NCBI GenBank assembly: GCA_938045545.1
Contig: CALIBN010000010.1
Location: 46,240-110,239 of the forward strand
Direction of reading: 5' to 3'
DNA length: 64,000 nucleotides
Source of the DNA: an uncultured archaeon
GTDB taxonomy: Archaea; Thermoproteota; EX4484-205; JAAOZP01
In this document: piece by piece, positions 43,040 to 52,859 of the stretch
Numbering within the stretch: the stretch's first letter is position 1
How the letters are laid out: every line of letters starts with the position of its first letter
Notes under the pieces: generated by a model
What the model was told of the DNA's origin: nothing
Databases searched by the model: none
What the model saw: the letters and a program-made list of their open reading frames with translations, nothing else
Position numbers and translations under genes: made by a program

Positions 43040-43500
43040 AAAACAATGACCCTTCAGGATAGTTTCTACATTTATTTTCCTTAATATTTTCAGTGCAAAT
43101 TAATGTCTTATTCTTCTCTCCAGTCTTCTCATTAGTATGGAAATTTTGGAAACAAAGGCATCAAGGCCTTTTAATCGCCTTGAGCCTTTTAACGCGCACG
43201 CCACCTATGATGCTTAGCGTAACACGTTACCGTTCCCCCCAGTGCCGGAGGAGGCTTGATGAAAATCCTATGGGTGTCGAACATGCTACTTCTAGGTCCA
43301 CTTTAGAGACGCTGGTCTTCATCCGGTACTCCTTGCGCTGCTAGCGTACGCTAAGAGATATGATTTTGCAGGAGCAGAAGGCGATTCTATGAAAAAACCC
43401 TTTCACCTCCCTTGCCCCTTCCTGTAAGTGCTTGTCAGACTGGTTTACTGCTACAATAATAGGCTTAGAAGGAAAGGAGAACATTGAGCTTAATCTGCCC
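43040..43500. other. Gap with faint remnants
   Basis: No intact gene. On the minus strand near 43090-43200 a remnant ends SKISILMRRLERRIRH and a stop, resembling the end of the remnant near 12.37 kb (LLRRKPERRVRH). On the plus strand at 43258, MKILWVSNMLLLGPL and a stop looks like the start of a glycosyltransferase. A 12-base palindrome TAGCGTACGCTA lies at 43342-43353. Confidence 0.4.
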
Positions 43501-43510
43501 AATATTGCTA

Positions 43511-43520
43511 GCTTTATATA
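43511..43520 (+). promoter_or_regulatory. TATA-like box for xylulokinase gene
   Basis: GCTTTATATA lies 21-30 bases upstream of the ATG at 43541, implying a leaderless transcript and helping to choose that start. Confidence 0.6.
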
Positions 43521-43540
43521 AGATTACTATGGGTGCCATA

Positions 43541-45124
43541 ATGAAAATGGTGATGTGGAGAGAGCCTCCTCTTATGCTTGGGCTGGATCTTGGAACATCC
43601 AGCGTCAAGGCAACGCTGGTCGACAGCAGGGGCTCGGTATTGTTGAGCACGAGCAGACCGTATTCGATTGAGTCGCCTGTTCCAGGATGGTGCGAGCAGG
43701 ATCCTGCTGTATGGTGGAGGAGCGTTAAGGAGGTTGTTCACGAGCTTCTCAGTAAAACCGGGTTCAGCGGGGACTCTGTTTCAAGCTTATGCGTTTCCGG
43801 TCAGATGCATGGAATGATTCTTCTAAACAGTTACGGACAGGTTTTGAGGCCCGCCATAATATGGTCTGACAACAGGAGTAGGAGTCAATGCGTGCAGATT
43901 GAGAATGAGCTTGGAGTAGAAGCGTTGATAGAGATAACTGGGAACAGGGCGGCCACCGGCTTCGCTGCCGTAAGCTTCCTATGGGTCAGGCAGAACGAGC
44001 CGAGGATCGCGGAGGCTGTGAAAACACTGCTTTTCCCAAAGGATTATATTAGGATGATGCTTACGGGTGTTGTCTGCACGGATTTCAGCGACGCTTCAGG
44101 ATCACTGCTTCTCGACATACGTAGAAGACAATGGTCTCAGGAGATCGCGTCCATCTTAGGCATAGGGCTAGACGCTCTCCCCGAGATCAGGTGCTCGCAC
44201 GAGGTTGCTGGAGAACTTACCAGAGGGGCTGCCGAGGCATTGGGCTTAAGACCTGGGACAGTTGTTGCGACAGGCGGCGGTGACTCGATGGTGGGGGCTC
44301 TCGGCTGCGGCGTAACGCGTGAAGGAGTCTGGTCGGTAAACATAGGTACTGGAGGCCAGGTTCTAAGCCCGACGGCTAGGCCAGTGGTGGACATGATGGG
44401 TCGGACGAATACTTTCTGCCACGCTGCTCCAGACATGTGGGTTGTTCAAGGCTCAACGCTTTCAGCAGGCTTATCTCTAAGGTGGTTTAGAGATGCTCTT
44501 GGGGGAGAGGAGAAGCGTCTTTCAGAAGCCTGTGGAATAGATGTTTACGATGTTTTAACCCTGGAGGCCGCTAAGGCACCCCCCTGTTCGAAAGGCCTTG
44601 TCTTCCTACCATACCTGATAGGGGAGAGGACTCCTCACAACGATCCTGCAGCGAGAGGCGTTTTCTTCGGCCTTAGCCTTGCACACGATAAGACGCACAT
44701 GGTTAGGGCTGTCCTGGAAGGCGTGGCTTTCGCACTTAGGGACTGCAAAGAGGTTTTAACAGGGCTCGGGTTGAAACCTGAGAAACTGGTTTTCAGAGGA
44801 GGAGGCTCAGGCAGCAGGCTCTGGAGAGAAATACTGGCTAACATTCTCTCGGAAACCGTTGTGAGCGCTGCACAGCTGAACGATGTTTCCTTCGGCTCCT
44901 GCCTGCTAGCTGGGACTGCCTATGGCTTGTGGAGGGACTTGAACAAGGCATGCGCTGAAACAGTTAAGTATGGCGATTCGTCGAACCCGGATCCCTCGGC
45001 TTCAAAAATCTACGATAAACAGTACCGGCTATACGTTTCCCTATACCATCATCTCAAGCCTCTTTTCCAGCTTCTCGCAGAGCAAGAACAGGCAGCTAAA
45101 GGTCATTCTCCGAGAAGGCTTTAG
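43541..45124 (+). CDS. xylB: Xylulokinase (FGGY family)
   Basis: Sugar kinase converting xylulose to xylulose 5-phosphate. Of 527 residues, LGLDLGTSSVKATLVDSRGS forms the N-terminal phosphate loop; GWCEQDPAVWW, VSGQMHGMILL (the xylulokinase-specific QMHG) and IWSDNRS follow. In domain II GTVVATGGGDSMVGALGCG and VFRGGGSGSRLWREILANI are seen. The start is set by the TATA box; longer readings add up to 19 residues. The sequence is of the bacterial xylulokinase type. Convergent with mtnA, overlapping 29 bases. Fits with the xylanase at 49.7 kb. Confidence 0.92.
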   Translation: MKMVMWREPPLMLGLDLGTSSVKATLVDSRGSVLLSTSRPYSIESPVPGWCEQDPAVWWRSVKEVVHELLSKTGFSGDSVSSLCVSGQMHGMILLNSYGQVLRPAIIWSDNRSRSQCVQIENELGVEALIEITGNRAATGFAAVSFLWVRQNEPRIAEAVKTLLFPKDYIRMMLTGVVCTDFSDASGSLLLDIRRRQWSQEIASILGIGLDALPEIRCSHEVAGELTRGAAEALGLRPGTVVATGGGDSMVGALGCGVTREGVWSVNIGTGGQVLSPTARPVVDMMGRTNTFCHAAPDMWVVQGSTLSAGLSLRWFRDALGGEEKRLSEACGIDVYDVLTLEAAKAPPCSKGLVFLPYLIGERTPHNDPAARGVFFGLSLAHDKTHMVRAVLEGVAFALRDCKEVLTGLGLKPEKLVFRGGGSGSRLWREILANILSETVVSAAQLNDVSFGSCLLAGTAYGLWRDLNKACAETVKYGDSSNPDPSASKIYDKQYRLYVSLYHHLKPLFQLLAEQEQAAKGHSPRRL

Positions 45125-46130
45125 TTATGCTATTTTCATACGGCGGCTGTAATATGCCCTTCTCAGTAACTATTCCCGAGATAAGCTCAGGCGGAGTAAT
45201 ATCGAACGCAGGGTTAATAGCCTCAACCCCCTCCACAGTGACAAGCCTGCCAAGAAAACGCGTGACCTCGGAAGGATCTCTCTCCTCAATAGGAATATCC
45301 TGTGGCTTAGTCGCAAGGTCGAAAGTTGACAAGGGTGCTGCAACGTAGAACGGCACGCCGTAGTGCTTCGCCAGAACCGCCAGCGTCAGGGTTCCAATCT
45401 TGTTCGCAACATGCCCGGTTGCAAGAACCCTGTCTGCGCCCACGAGAACCTTGTCAACCATGCTTCTCGACATAACGTATCCAGCCATGGAGTCGCAAAT
45501 CAGCTTAAACGGGACACCGTATTTCCTGAGCTCCCAAGCCGTGAGCCTCGCACCCTGGAGCAACGGCCTAGTTTCAGTGGCCAGCACTGAGATCCTCCTC
45601 CCCTCCTCCCAAGCGAGCCTTATTATCCCGAGAGCAGTACCATACTCCACAGTACCTAGGCCACCCGTGTTGCAATGCGTAAGAATCCTGTCGCCATCCC
45701 TGACCAGTTCCAAACCTTTCCTAGCGATCCTGAGGTTTGTCTCAACATCCTCGTCAGCAATCCTACCGGCCTCCTCGAGAAGCCTCTTCCTTAAATCACT
45801 CACCGTCCTAGCCTTCCCCACCACTCGAAGACACCTGTCTATCGCCCATCCCAAGTTCCTCCCAGTAGGCCTAGCGAGCCTAAGCTCCTCCGCGGCTTTC
45901 AAAATCCTGTTTTTCAACTTCTCGGCATCACTCCCCCTGTACCTTAGAGCCTCAAGAGCAAGGCCGTAGGCTGCGGCAACCCCGATTAACGGAGCCCCTC
46001 TGATCTGCATTTTTCTTATCGCAGAAATCACTTGACGGACACTCGTAAGCCTAAGCCACTTCTCCGAATAGGGAAGCCTGGAGGAATCAAGCGCGTAAAC
46101 CACCCTATTCCTGAAGAATATGCTCCTCAT
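45096..46130 (-). CDS. mtnA: S-methyl-5-thioribose-1-phosphate isomerase
   Basis: eIF2B-like isomerase of methionine salvage (archaeal members may also handle other sugar phosphates such as ribose 1,5-bisphosphate). IRGAPLIGVAAAYGLAL, HCNTGGLGTVEYGTALG with catalytic Cys153, and LVGADRVLATGHVANKIGT with the catalytic Asp are all present. Length of 344 residues fits. The 3' end overlaps xylB tail-to-tail. Confidence 0.92.
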   Translation of the reverse strand: MRSIFFRNRVVYALDSSRLPYSEKWLRLTSVRQVISAIRKMQIRGAPLIGVAAAYGLALEALRYRGSDAEKLKNRILKAAEELRLARPTGRNLGWAIDRCLRVVGKARTVSDLRKRLLEEAGRIADEDVETNLRIARKGLELVRDGDRILTHCNTGGLGTVEYGTALGIIRLAWEEGRRISVLATETRPLLQGARLTAWELRKYGVPFKLICDSMAGYVMSRSMVDKVLVGADRVLATGHVANKIGTLTLAVLAKHYGVPFYVAAPLSTFDLATKPQDIPIEERDPSEVTRFLGRLVTVEGVEAINPAFDITPPELISGIVTEKGILQPPYENSITKAFSENDL

Positions 46131-46221
46131 TACATCTAAGATAAGCCCAGAGAATTAAAAAAACTTGCGGAAAAACAGTGTCGAAAATCCTTATATCCTC
46201 AAGCTAAAAGAACAACATTAG

Positions 46222-46322
46222 GCGGAGGTCGCCAAAGCCAAGCAGCGGCAAAGCCTGGTCAAAGGCGCGAGGCTTAGGACCTCGTCCCGTAGGGGTTCGT
46301 GGGTTCAAATCCCACCCTCCGC
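46222..46322 (+). tRNA. tRNA-Leu(TAG) with a D-arm intron
   Basis: Acceptor GCGGAGG/CCTCCGC, anticodon arm CGAGG-CTTAGGA-CCTCG (anticodon TAG), variable arm TCCCGTAGGGGT, T-arm GTGGG-TTCAAAT-CCCAC. The D-arm should read GCC-AAG-CCTGG; instead about 16-17 bases (within 46234-46251) are inserted after GCC. This is a non-canonical intron position. The anticodon loop has no intron. Confidence 0.9.
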
Positions 46323-46327
46323 ACTTC

Positions 46328-46537
46328 TCAAATAAGCCATACCACGATTTCGTCGTCCCAAAGATCAATATCACCTACCTTTAACTCGTCGACGCTCCTC
46401 CCCAGCTCATAGCCCAAGATGTGTTTGGCCAAACCCTTATCGATCAACTCCTCGCTAAGGTTGTTCAGCAAGTTCATAAGCCTTCGTGAACGAGTACCAC
46501 CATTATTTTGATGGCGCATTCTGACCCTGTTTCGCAT
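46328..46537 (-). CDS. Possible small gene or remnant
   Basis: Reads MRNRVRMRHQNNGGTRSRR, then a convincing helical piece LMNLLNNLSEELIDKGLAKH, ILGYELGRSVDELKVGDIDL and WDDEIVVWLI. The C-terminal half is protein-like; the N-terminal part is doubtful and may be a different frame. Either a tiny gene or the tail of a lost one. It lies between tRNA-Leu and a divergent gene. Confidence 0.35.
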   Translation of the reverse strand: MRNRVRMRHQNNGGTRSRRLMNLLNNLSEELIDKGLAKHILGYELGRSVDELKVGDIDLWDDEIVVWLI

Positions 46538-46754
46538 ATTAAGTCTGTCTGAGGAATGAACGCATATCTAGGCCTACGCCCAACCTTCACCCTGCCTGAA
46601 AGCATGTGAGCGCGCACATTCCACCTCTTAGCCGGAGGTTGCGCACGTATGTTTGAGAGAAAAACCTGGCCGACTATGATCTTGGTTTCAAGCACAATTC
46701 TTTTAGCCAATGAATTAAAAAAACTTTTTAAACGAGGATTAAAACAGAGTATCG

Positions 46755-47699
46755 TTGTCGTCAAGATATGAAGTCAGATTAATACCTGTCGAAGAAAAAG
46801 AAAGATTAATGGATAAATATGGTGAGCGCCTTCTCTACGAGGAGAGAGCAGACATATACGGGTGTTGCGTCAAACTGCTAACCGATGTAAAGTACGTGAA
46901 GGAGCGTTGGGAGGAAAGCTTCTATCCAATGTCGGCACATGTTCGCTCCCATGGAAGATTGATTGTGACAAACGAGACGGATGAGGAGCAAAGCGTGTTC
47001 TATGACCCGCTTTCGAAAACAGCCTTCCTAATCAACGTAGATTATTATGGCTGGGTGAAATCCATTGCCTTGAGTGTTGCAAGCGATATTCTTGAAGATA
47101 GTCATAGAATAAATTCGGTCCACGGCGCGTGCGTGGACGTAGATGGTAAAGGTGCTTGTCTAATCGCTCCCTCTGGAACAGGAAAAACCACTCATACGTA
47201 TGGTCTTCTTAGGCTTAAAGGAATACGTGTCGTATCAGATGACTGGTTTTTCGTCCGCTTAATGGGAGAGCAAGCCATCGCGTTTGCTTCGGAGAAAAAT
47301 TTCTACATACAGGCAGATATCGCAGATAACTGGGGCGAGTATCAAAAACTTGTCGAGAAAGCTGAATTCGATTCGAAAGGCAGAGCCGTAGTAAACGTAA
47401 GATGGGTTGTTGGCAAGGGCAAAATTTTGCAGATGACTACGTTGAAAAAGGCTATACTACTTAAGCGCGATCCGGGGGACAAGACGGTTTTCGACAGGCT
47501 CTCCCCAGAAGAAGCATCCAGCTACATAGAGTCTGTCGACTTCTGTAATCCGCATATGCTTGTAAAGGACGGAAGAAAGATAGATTTAAGAAGGAGATTC
47601 TTTAAAGAATTGTTTAACCACCTAGAGGCCTATATCGTAAATACTGCTGCACCAATTCTCCAAAGCCATAATGCTGTTAAAGAAATTTTAGGGTTATAG
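46755..47699 (+). CDS. HPr kinase-like P-loop protein
   Basis: A 314-residue protein starting at TTG about 25 bases after a TATA-like CTTTTTAAA. The C-terminal two-thirds have the HprK/PEP-carboxykinase-type P-loop fold: SVHGACVDVDGKGACLIAPS, GTGKTTHTYGLL (Walker A) and VVSDDWFFVRL with the metal-binding Asp pair. The N-terminal 110 residues are unique. Archaeal members have no HPr partner, so the substrate is unknown. The next gene is glucan phosphorylase, and a link with carbohydrate control is possible but unproven. Confidence 0.75.
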   Translation: MSSRYEVRLIPVEEKERLMDKYGERLLYEERADIYGCCVKLLTDVKYVKERWEESFYPMSAHVRSHGRLIVTNETDEEQSVFYDPLSKTAFLINVDYYGWVKSIALSVASDILEDSHRINSVHGACVDVDGKGACLIAPSGTGKTTHTYGLLRLKGIRVVSDDWFFVRLMGEQAIAFASEKNFYIQADIADNWGEYQKLVEKAEFDSKGRAVVNVRWVVGKGKILQMTTLKKAILLKRDPGDKTVFDRLSPEEASSYIESVDFCNPHMLVKDGRKIDLRRRFFKELFNHLEAYIVNTAAPILQSHNAVKEILGL

Positions 47700-47805
47700 G
47701 CTATTCGCGTGCTAACTGATAGTTAATTCAGAGGATGCAGCCGAAAACATTTATATTGCTTAACGGGCTCCTGTAGCGTAAAGGTTGATGGGAAGGAGGG
47801 TCTAA

Positions 47806-49470
47806 TTGGAAGGAGCTTTTAAACAGAAAATTGCTTACTTCTCAATGGAGATTGCATTGTCTAACGATATTCACACTTACAGCGGAGGCCTAGGGGTTCT
47901 CGCGGGCGATGTAGTAAGGTCAAGCGCAGATCTTAACCTTCCCCTGTTAGCGGTCACGCTCGTAAGCAAAAAAGGATACTTTAGGCAAGAACTAACCCGT
48001 GAAGGAAGACAAATAGAGCATACTGATTCTTGGGACCCTTCACAGTTCATGCAACAATTACCTGAAGAAGTTACGGTTAAAATCCAAGGCAGAGATATTT
48101 ACATAAAAGCTTGGCGGTACACGATAAAAAGTGTGTCAGGCTGGGAGGTTCCAGTATATTTTCTGGATACTGATATTGAGGGGAATCTTCCTGAGGATAG
48201 GGAAATAACTTCACTTTTATATGGTGGTGATGAAAGATATCGTATAAAGCAAGAGATTGTTCTAGGAATAGGAGGCGTCAGAATGTTAGAAAAGCTTAAC
48301 GTGCTCGTCCATAAATATCATATGAATGAGGGTCATTCCAGCTTCCTAGCTCTTGAATTGCTGCGTAAATTTGAGATGGATATAAATAAAGTTAGAAACT
48401 TATGCGTGTTCACTACGCACACGCCGGTTGAAGCTGGGCACGATAAATTCTCATACGAGCTTGTTCAAGAAACTTTAGGAGAATTCATTCCGCTAAATAT
48501 CTTAAAAAGCTTAGGTGGACAGGATAGATTGAACATGACGCTTCTTGCACTGAATCTGAGCAACTATGTTAACGGCGTAGCGAAAATGCATGGAATTATT
48601 TCTAGAGAAATGTTCCCAAGCCATAAGATTCACGCGATAACAAATGGTGTCCACTCTTACACTTGGACGTGTGAAAGTTTTAGACGACTATACGATAAGT
48701 ATCTTCCGGGATGGGCGCATGAGCCTGAACTACTTATAAGAATAGATATAGTCCCGAACGATGAAATCTGGCAGGCTCATATGGCAGTGAAGAAAATCCT
48801 AATCGACTATGTCAATACGACGACAAATATTGGCATGGACTATGAAGCTTTAACAATAGGGTTTGCTCGAAGAGCCACAGAATATAAAAGGCATATGCTT
48901 ATATTTTCAGATCCTGAGAGGCTGCGTAGAGTAAACAGCAGAGGAAGAATTCAACTCATCTTTGCTGGAAAAGCCCATCCGAAAGACTATCGGGGGAAGA
49001 TGCAAATCGAAGAACTGTTTAGGTATAAAGAAATGTTTAAGGATGAGATAAAAATAGCCTACTTAGAAAACTATGATATAAACGTTGCGGCCAAACTTGT
49101 TTCAGGGGTTGACGTTTGGCTGAACACGCCTCTCCCTCCGATGGAAGCTTCGGGCACAAGCGGGATGAAGGCCGCTCACAATGGTGTGATAAATTTCAGC
49201 GTCTTAGATGGCTGGTGGGTTGAAGGCTGGATAGAAGGCATTACAGGATGGGCAATAGGTCCCTCTCCAGAAGAAAAAGCATCAATAGAAGAGCGAAAAG
49301 CTAGAGAGCTCAATGATCTCTATGGAAAATTAGAGTATGTAATAATTCCGTCGTATTACAAGCGAAGAGATGAGTGGATACCAATGATGAAAAATTCGAT
49401 AGGAAAAATAGCATCTTATTTCAACAGTCATAGAATGATGCATAGATATGTAACTGAAGCGTATTTATAG
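47806..49470 (+). CDS. glgP: Alpha-glucan phosphorylase (short GT35 type)
   Basis: Phosphorolysis of glycogen or maltodextrin to glucose 1-phosphate, with PLP. KIAYFSMEIALSNDIHTYSG and GGLGVLAGD at the N-terminus, MNEGHSSFLALELL, THTPVEAGHDKF and the PLP region SGTSGMKAAHNGVINFSVLD are all diagnostic. At 554 residues it is the compact form common in thermophilic archaea and bacteria. TTG start behind a GAAGGAGGG ribosome-binding site. Codon use is more AT-rich than in the ribosomal genes. Confidence 0.93.
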   Translation: MEGAFKQKIAYFSMEIALSNDIHTYSGGLGVLAGDVVRSSADLNLPLLAVTLVSKKGYFRQELTREGRQIEHTDSWDPSQFMQQLPEEVTVKIQGRDIYIKAWRYTIKSVSGWEVPVYFLDTDIEGNLPEDREITSLLYGGDERYRIKQEIVLGIGGVRMLEKLNVLVHKYHMNEGHSSFLALELLRKFEMDINKVRNLCVFTTHTPVEAGHDKFSYELVQETLGEFIPLNILKSLGGQDRLNMTLLALNLSNYVNGVAKMHGIISREMFPSHKIHAITNGVHSYTWTCESFRRLYDKYLPGWAHEPELLIRIDIVPNDEIWQAHMAVKKILIDYVNTTTNIGMDYEALTIGFARRATEYKRHMLIFSDPERLRRVNSRGRIQLIFAGKAHPKDYRGKMQIEELFRYKEMFKDEIKIAYLENYDINVAAKLVSGVDVWLNTPLPPMEASGTSGMKAAHNGVINFSVLDGWWVEGWIEGITGWAIGPSPEEKASIEERKARELNDLYGKLEYVIIPSYYKRRDEWIPMMKNSIGKIASYFNSHRMMHRYVTEAYL

Positions 49471-49671
49471 AGATTCACATTAGATCATTATTCTCTAAGC
49501 TTAAATATTGCGGGAGGGCCTCAACACGTTGTGTTGTTAATTTTGAAAGTAATCTGATTTATAGTCAAAGCATGGGAATACCAGAATTGCGACCTCTTTG
49601 CACCTTTAATTGGGCAGTGGGTGTAACGCTTTAATAGAAGTGACATATGTGCGTACTTCGTTGAGCCTCAG

Positions 49672-50793
49672 CTAAGGTTGTATCAGGCTTTTAAGAATAT
49701 AATAGTATGCCGGCTTAGGATTATAGGACTCGTCGAAGATCAGGGCTGAACCGTATCCGTTGAAAAACTCTGGAATCCAAGAATAGCGATCTGTGAAACC
49801 CCACATTACGAATGCGGTGCATTTTTCTGAAGAAAGACAAACCATAAGCATGTCACGGTATATTTCTGCTTGTCTGATTAAGTCTACAGATTTAGCGGGC
49901 AGCTTTAACCGAACATCCATTTCTGTAATATGAATCTCTAGGCCCAGATCACTGAGTCGTTTAATGTTGGCTGAAACTTCTTGCGGTGTTGGATAATACT
50001 CTGTGCTAACGTGCATCTGCAGGCCGACTCCGTGTATCGGCACACCTTTTTCCAAGAGACTTTTAACTAAGTTGTAAACAGCATCCGACTTCACGCCCAA
50101 GCCTTCGGCACCATAATCATTGTAAAAGAGAAGCGCCTGAGGATCCGCTTCATGCGCCCACCGGAATACCATCTCAATGTACTCTGGTCCTATGTTTCTC
50201 AGCCAAATAGTTTTCCTCAAAGATCCGTCGTCGTCAACTGCCTCGTTAACCACGTCCCACGCATAAAACCTTCCCTTATAATGGCCAACCACCATGTTAA
50301 TATGATCGTGGAGAATGCTCATCCATTCCTCGCGGCTATAGTTTCCATGCGTAATCCATTCAGGCAGCTGATAATGCCAGACAAGTGTGTGTCCGCGCAC
50401 CTTCATCCCGTTGGCCTCTGCAAAACTGACGATCGCATCAGCCTCGGCGAAGGAATAGACGTAGCGCTCAGGGTGGACTCTTTCAAATTTTAAGGCGTTT
50501 TCAGTTGTCAAAATGTTGAATTCCCTGCTAAGCGTCTCCGTGTATTCCTTTATTCTAAGCTGGTCAGCGCCCACTGCAGCACCAATATAGATACCTCGTT
50601 TCTCAGTTAGCACTTTCAAAGGCGGAACCGCCTGCCGCAACTGCTCTATTTGAGCACTAAGCCTTGAAACCCGCTGCCGCAACTCCTCTACTTCTCTTTG
50701 CTTCATTACGATTCCCAACGCATATCCAACTATGATTCCAGCCAGTAAACCGGCTATTAGGCATTCTTTCGAAAAAGCCAGGCCGCTTCTCAT
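49672..50793 (-). CDS. GH10 endo-1,4-beta-xylanase, membrane-anchored
   Basis: Glycoside hydrolase family 10. An N-terminal hydrophobic helix (about 10-30) and a coiled coil (32-56) precede the barrel, so the enzyme is likely tethered outside the cell. Catalytic residues are visible: acid/base Glu184 in WDVVNEAVDD and nucleophile Glu291 in LEIHITEMDV. Also GHTLVWHYQLPEW and FYNDYGAEG. It degrades xylan-like polymers; with xylulokinase nearby this suggests use of pentoses. No xylose isomerase is in the window. Confidence 0.93.
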   Translation of the reverse strand: MRSGLAFSKECLIAGLLAGIIVGYALGIVMKQREVEELRQRVSRLSAQIEQLRQAVPPLKVLTEKRGIYIGAAVGADQLRIKEYTETLSREFNILTTENALKFERVHPERYVYSFAEADAIVSFAEANGMKVRGHTLVWHYQLPEWITHGNYSREEWMSILHDHINMVVGHYKGRFYAWDVVNEAVDDDGSLRKTIWLRNIGPEYIEMVFRWAHEADPQALLFYNDYGAEGLGVKSDAVYNLVKSLLEKGVPIHGVGLQMHVSTEYYPTPQEVSANIKRLSDLGLEIHITEMDVRLKLPAKSVDLIRQAEIYRDMLMVCLSSEKCTAFVMWGFTDRYSWIPEFFNGYGSALIFDESYNPKPAYYYILKSLIQP

Positions 50794-50882
50794 GTTTAAA
50801 CAAATTTATCCAAGGTTAATAAAAATTCTTGTAAGCCATTTTTCGTATTAAGCTTATTAACCGTTGAACCGCTTAATAACCG

Positions 50883-51377
50883 GTGAACAAGATGGTTTTG
50901 AAAGAAGGCGATAGTGCTCCGGATTTCACTCTTCAATCTGACGAAGGTAAAAAGATATCTCTAAAGGATTACAGGGGGAGAAAAGTGGCGCTATATTTTT
51001 ATCCGAGGGACGGTACTCCAGGATGCACTCAGGAAGCGAGGAGATTCAGGGATTTGGCTGAAGAGTTCAGCAGGGAGAACGTTGCAATCATCGGAGTTAG
51101 CATGGATAGTGTCGAATCACATAAGAGGTTTAAAAAGGATAATGATTTGCCTTTCACACTCTTAAGCGATCCGGAAGCCAATGTCATTAAGAAATATGGG
51201 GCATGGGGGAAGAAGAATCTTTACGGCAGGCTTGTTACGGGTGTAGAGAGAACAACGTTCCTTATCGACGAAGAAGGGAAAATAAGGAGGATCTATAGGA
51301 ACATTAAGCCTGAGGAGCATGCTGAAAAATGCCTGCTGGATTTAAAAAGCCTGGGTTCAAACAGGCAGGCATTGTGA
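50883..51377 (+). CDS. Peroxiredoxin (PrxQ/BCP type)
   Basis: Thiol peroxidase, 164 residues. Peroxidatic Cys48 lies in YPRDGTPGCTQEARRF. The partner Cys five residues later, found in many PrxQ enzymes, is absent, so it may act as a 1-Cys enzyme or use the C-terminal Cys in AEKCLLDL. Starts at GTG, or at ATG three codons later. Confidence 0.9.
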   Translation: MNKMVLKEGDSAPDFTLQSDEGKKISLKDYRGRKVALYFYPRDGTPGCTQEARRFRDLAEEFSRENVAIIGVSMDSVESHKRFKKDNDLPFTLLSDPEANVIKKYGAWGKKNLYGRLVTGVERTTFLIDEEGKIRRIYRNIKPEEHAEKCLLDLKSLGSNRQAL

Positions 51378-51433
51378 AAACAGCCTACGGTGGTTAGACA
51401 GAGTAAGCTCAACAGTCCTCCTACAGAGGGGGA

Positions 51434-52567
51434 ATGGGTTTAATGAAGCCAGTGTCCGAAAAACAGGTGTCTTCGCGGAGGGTCATTCTGCTAGTCGACC
51501 TAGACTATTTCTTCGCGCAGTGCGAGGAAACAAGGAACCCGTCTTTAAGAAACAAGCCTCTGGTTGTATGCGTCTACTCCGGGCGGAGCGGGGAAAGCGG
51601 TGTTGTAAGCACTGCAAACTATGAGGCGAGGAAGCACGGGGTTAAATCAGGCATCCCCATCTCGCTTGCTAAAAAGAGGCTGATGAACGTTGACGCAGTA
51701 TTCCTCCCGGTCGACCACGAGTATTATAACAGGGTTTCAGACAAAGTGATGAGCATCCTTAAGAAGCATGCGGACTTCTTCGAGCAGGCTGGGGTGGACG
51801 AGGCCTATCTTGATGTGAGCGAGAGGGTTGAGGGTGATTTCGACAGGGCTGTAGAGTTGGCCAGGAGGATGAAGGAGGAGGTTAAGAGGAGCATGGGGTT
51901 AACCTGCTCCATTGGCATCGGTCCGAATAAGCTTGTCGCCAAGATTGCCGCTGACTTTCAAAAGCCGGACGGCTTAACAGCTGTTAAACCAGAGGAGGTT
52001 CAAGATTTCCTTTCACCGTTACCGGTCAACCGGCTGATCGGAGTCGGAGTTAAGACTCAGAGCCTGATGGAAAGCCTTGGCATTAAAACAATAGGCGACC
52101 TGGCGAGCTACGATGTTAGGAAGCTAATTGTGCTTTTCGGAGAGAAGCTGGGTGTTTACTTCCATAATGCTTCCCGGGGAATAGACAACCAGCCTGTTAA
52201 GGAGAGGGGTGAGGCTTCATCCATAAGTAGAATAACAACGTTGAAGGAGGATACGCGGAACCTTGAGGCTGTTCTTAAGAAGACGAGTGGGCTTTGCGAC
52301 GAGATTCATGCTGAGCTCTCCCGGCGGAGGCTGAGGGCTAAACAAGTTGGAATAATAGTGATTACGAAAGATATGGCTGTTCATAGTAGGTCGAAAACCT
52401 TGGAACAGCCTACAAGCGACCTGGAAGCTATTAAAAAGAATGTTAGGGATTTGTTTGAAAAGTTTCTGAGGGAGTCGGGGCTTGAAGCCAGAAGAGTAGG
52501 CGTTAGGGTCTCAGGTTTCGTTAAAGAAGAAAGGCAGAAACAGTTAAGGGCCTTCATACCAAGCTGA
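51434..52567 (+). CDS. dbh: DNA polymerase IV (Y-family)
   Basis: Translesion polymerase of the DinB/Dpo4/Dbh type, 377 residues. Catalytic acidic residues: VDLDYFFAQCEE (near 21-32) and AGVDEAYLDVSE (119-130). The helix-hairpin-helix and little-finger domains follow (CSIGIGPNKLVAKIAADFQ, ISRITTLKEDTRNLEAVLKK). The C-terminus, KEERQKQLRAFIPS, is not an obvious PIP box. Confidence 0.94.
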   Translation: MGLMKPVSEKQVSSRRVILLVDLDYFFAQCEETRNPSLRNKPLVVCVYSGRSGESGVVSTANYEARKHGVKSGIPISLAKKRLMNVDAVFLPVDHEYYNRVSDKVMSILKKHADFFEQAGVDEAYLDVSERVEGDFDRAVELARRMKEEVKRSMGLTCSIGIGPNKLVAKIAADFQKPDGLTAVKPEEVQDFLSPLPVNRLIGVGVKTQSLMESLGIKTIGDLASYDVRKLIVLFGEKLGVYFHNASRGIDNQPVKERGEASSISRITTLKEDTRNLEAVLKKTSGLCDEIHAELSRRRLRAKQVGIIVITKDMAVHSRSKTLEQPTSDLEAIKKNVRDLFEKFLRESGLEARRVGVRVSGFVKEERQKQLRAFIPS

Positions 52568-52859
52568 GCCTTGTTCATATAACTTGGTTAAATGGCTTGT
52601 CGCGTGCTATCCTATTTTTCTCTCAAACGAGTCTTCGAAGAGGATTCTTCGACCTCGAATAACTATTTGAAACAAGCCGTAAACCAGCATTGGGTTTGCC
52701 ACAGCCCTCTATAGGACCCTTATAAATAACTCCTCTTTCAAAACCTTTTTAACCAATACTCCAATACTTATTGAAGCGCACGCTTAGTTTATTCCTTCCC
52801 CACGCTGGAAACTTGGCCTTAAACGCTTAAATCTCTCATAACTGCTTTAAACAAACGGG
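52568..52859. other. Intergenic stretch
   Basis: Contains two GCGCGC-related motifs (52601-52607 CGCGTGC; 52775-52784 AGCGCACGCT) and no readable gene or RNA. Confidence 0.4.

Noticed and set aside
43021..43045. An intrinsic terminator ending a minus-strand gene
   Set aside because: The hairpin plus T-run lies upstream of the start of the minus-strand gene and no minus-strand gene ends there. Kept only as a repeat.
43093..43344. An 83-residue plus-strand reading in the gap before xylulokinase
   Set aside because: Low protein-like character; other frames in the same stretch show remnants of other genes. Not reported as a gene.
46474..46764. A 96-residue minus-strand reading (MTTTILCFNPRLKSFF...)
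   Set aside because: It covers the TATA box and start of the divergent HPr kinase-like gene, has no recognisable domain and an odd composition. Probably a chance frame.
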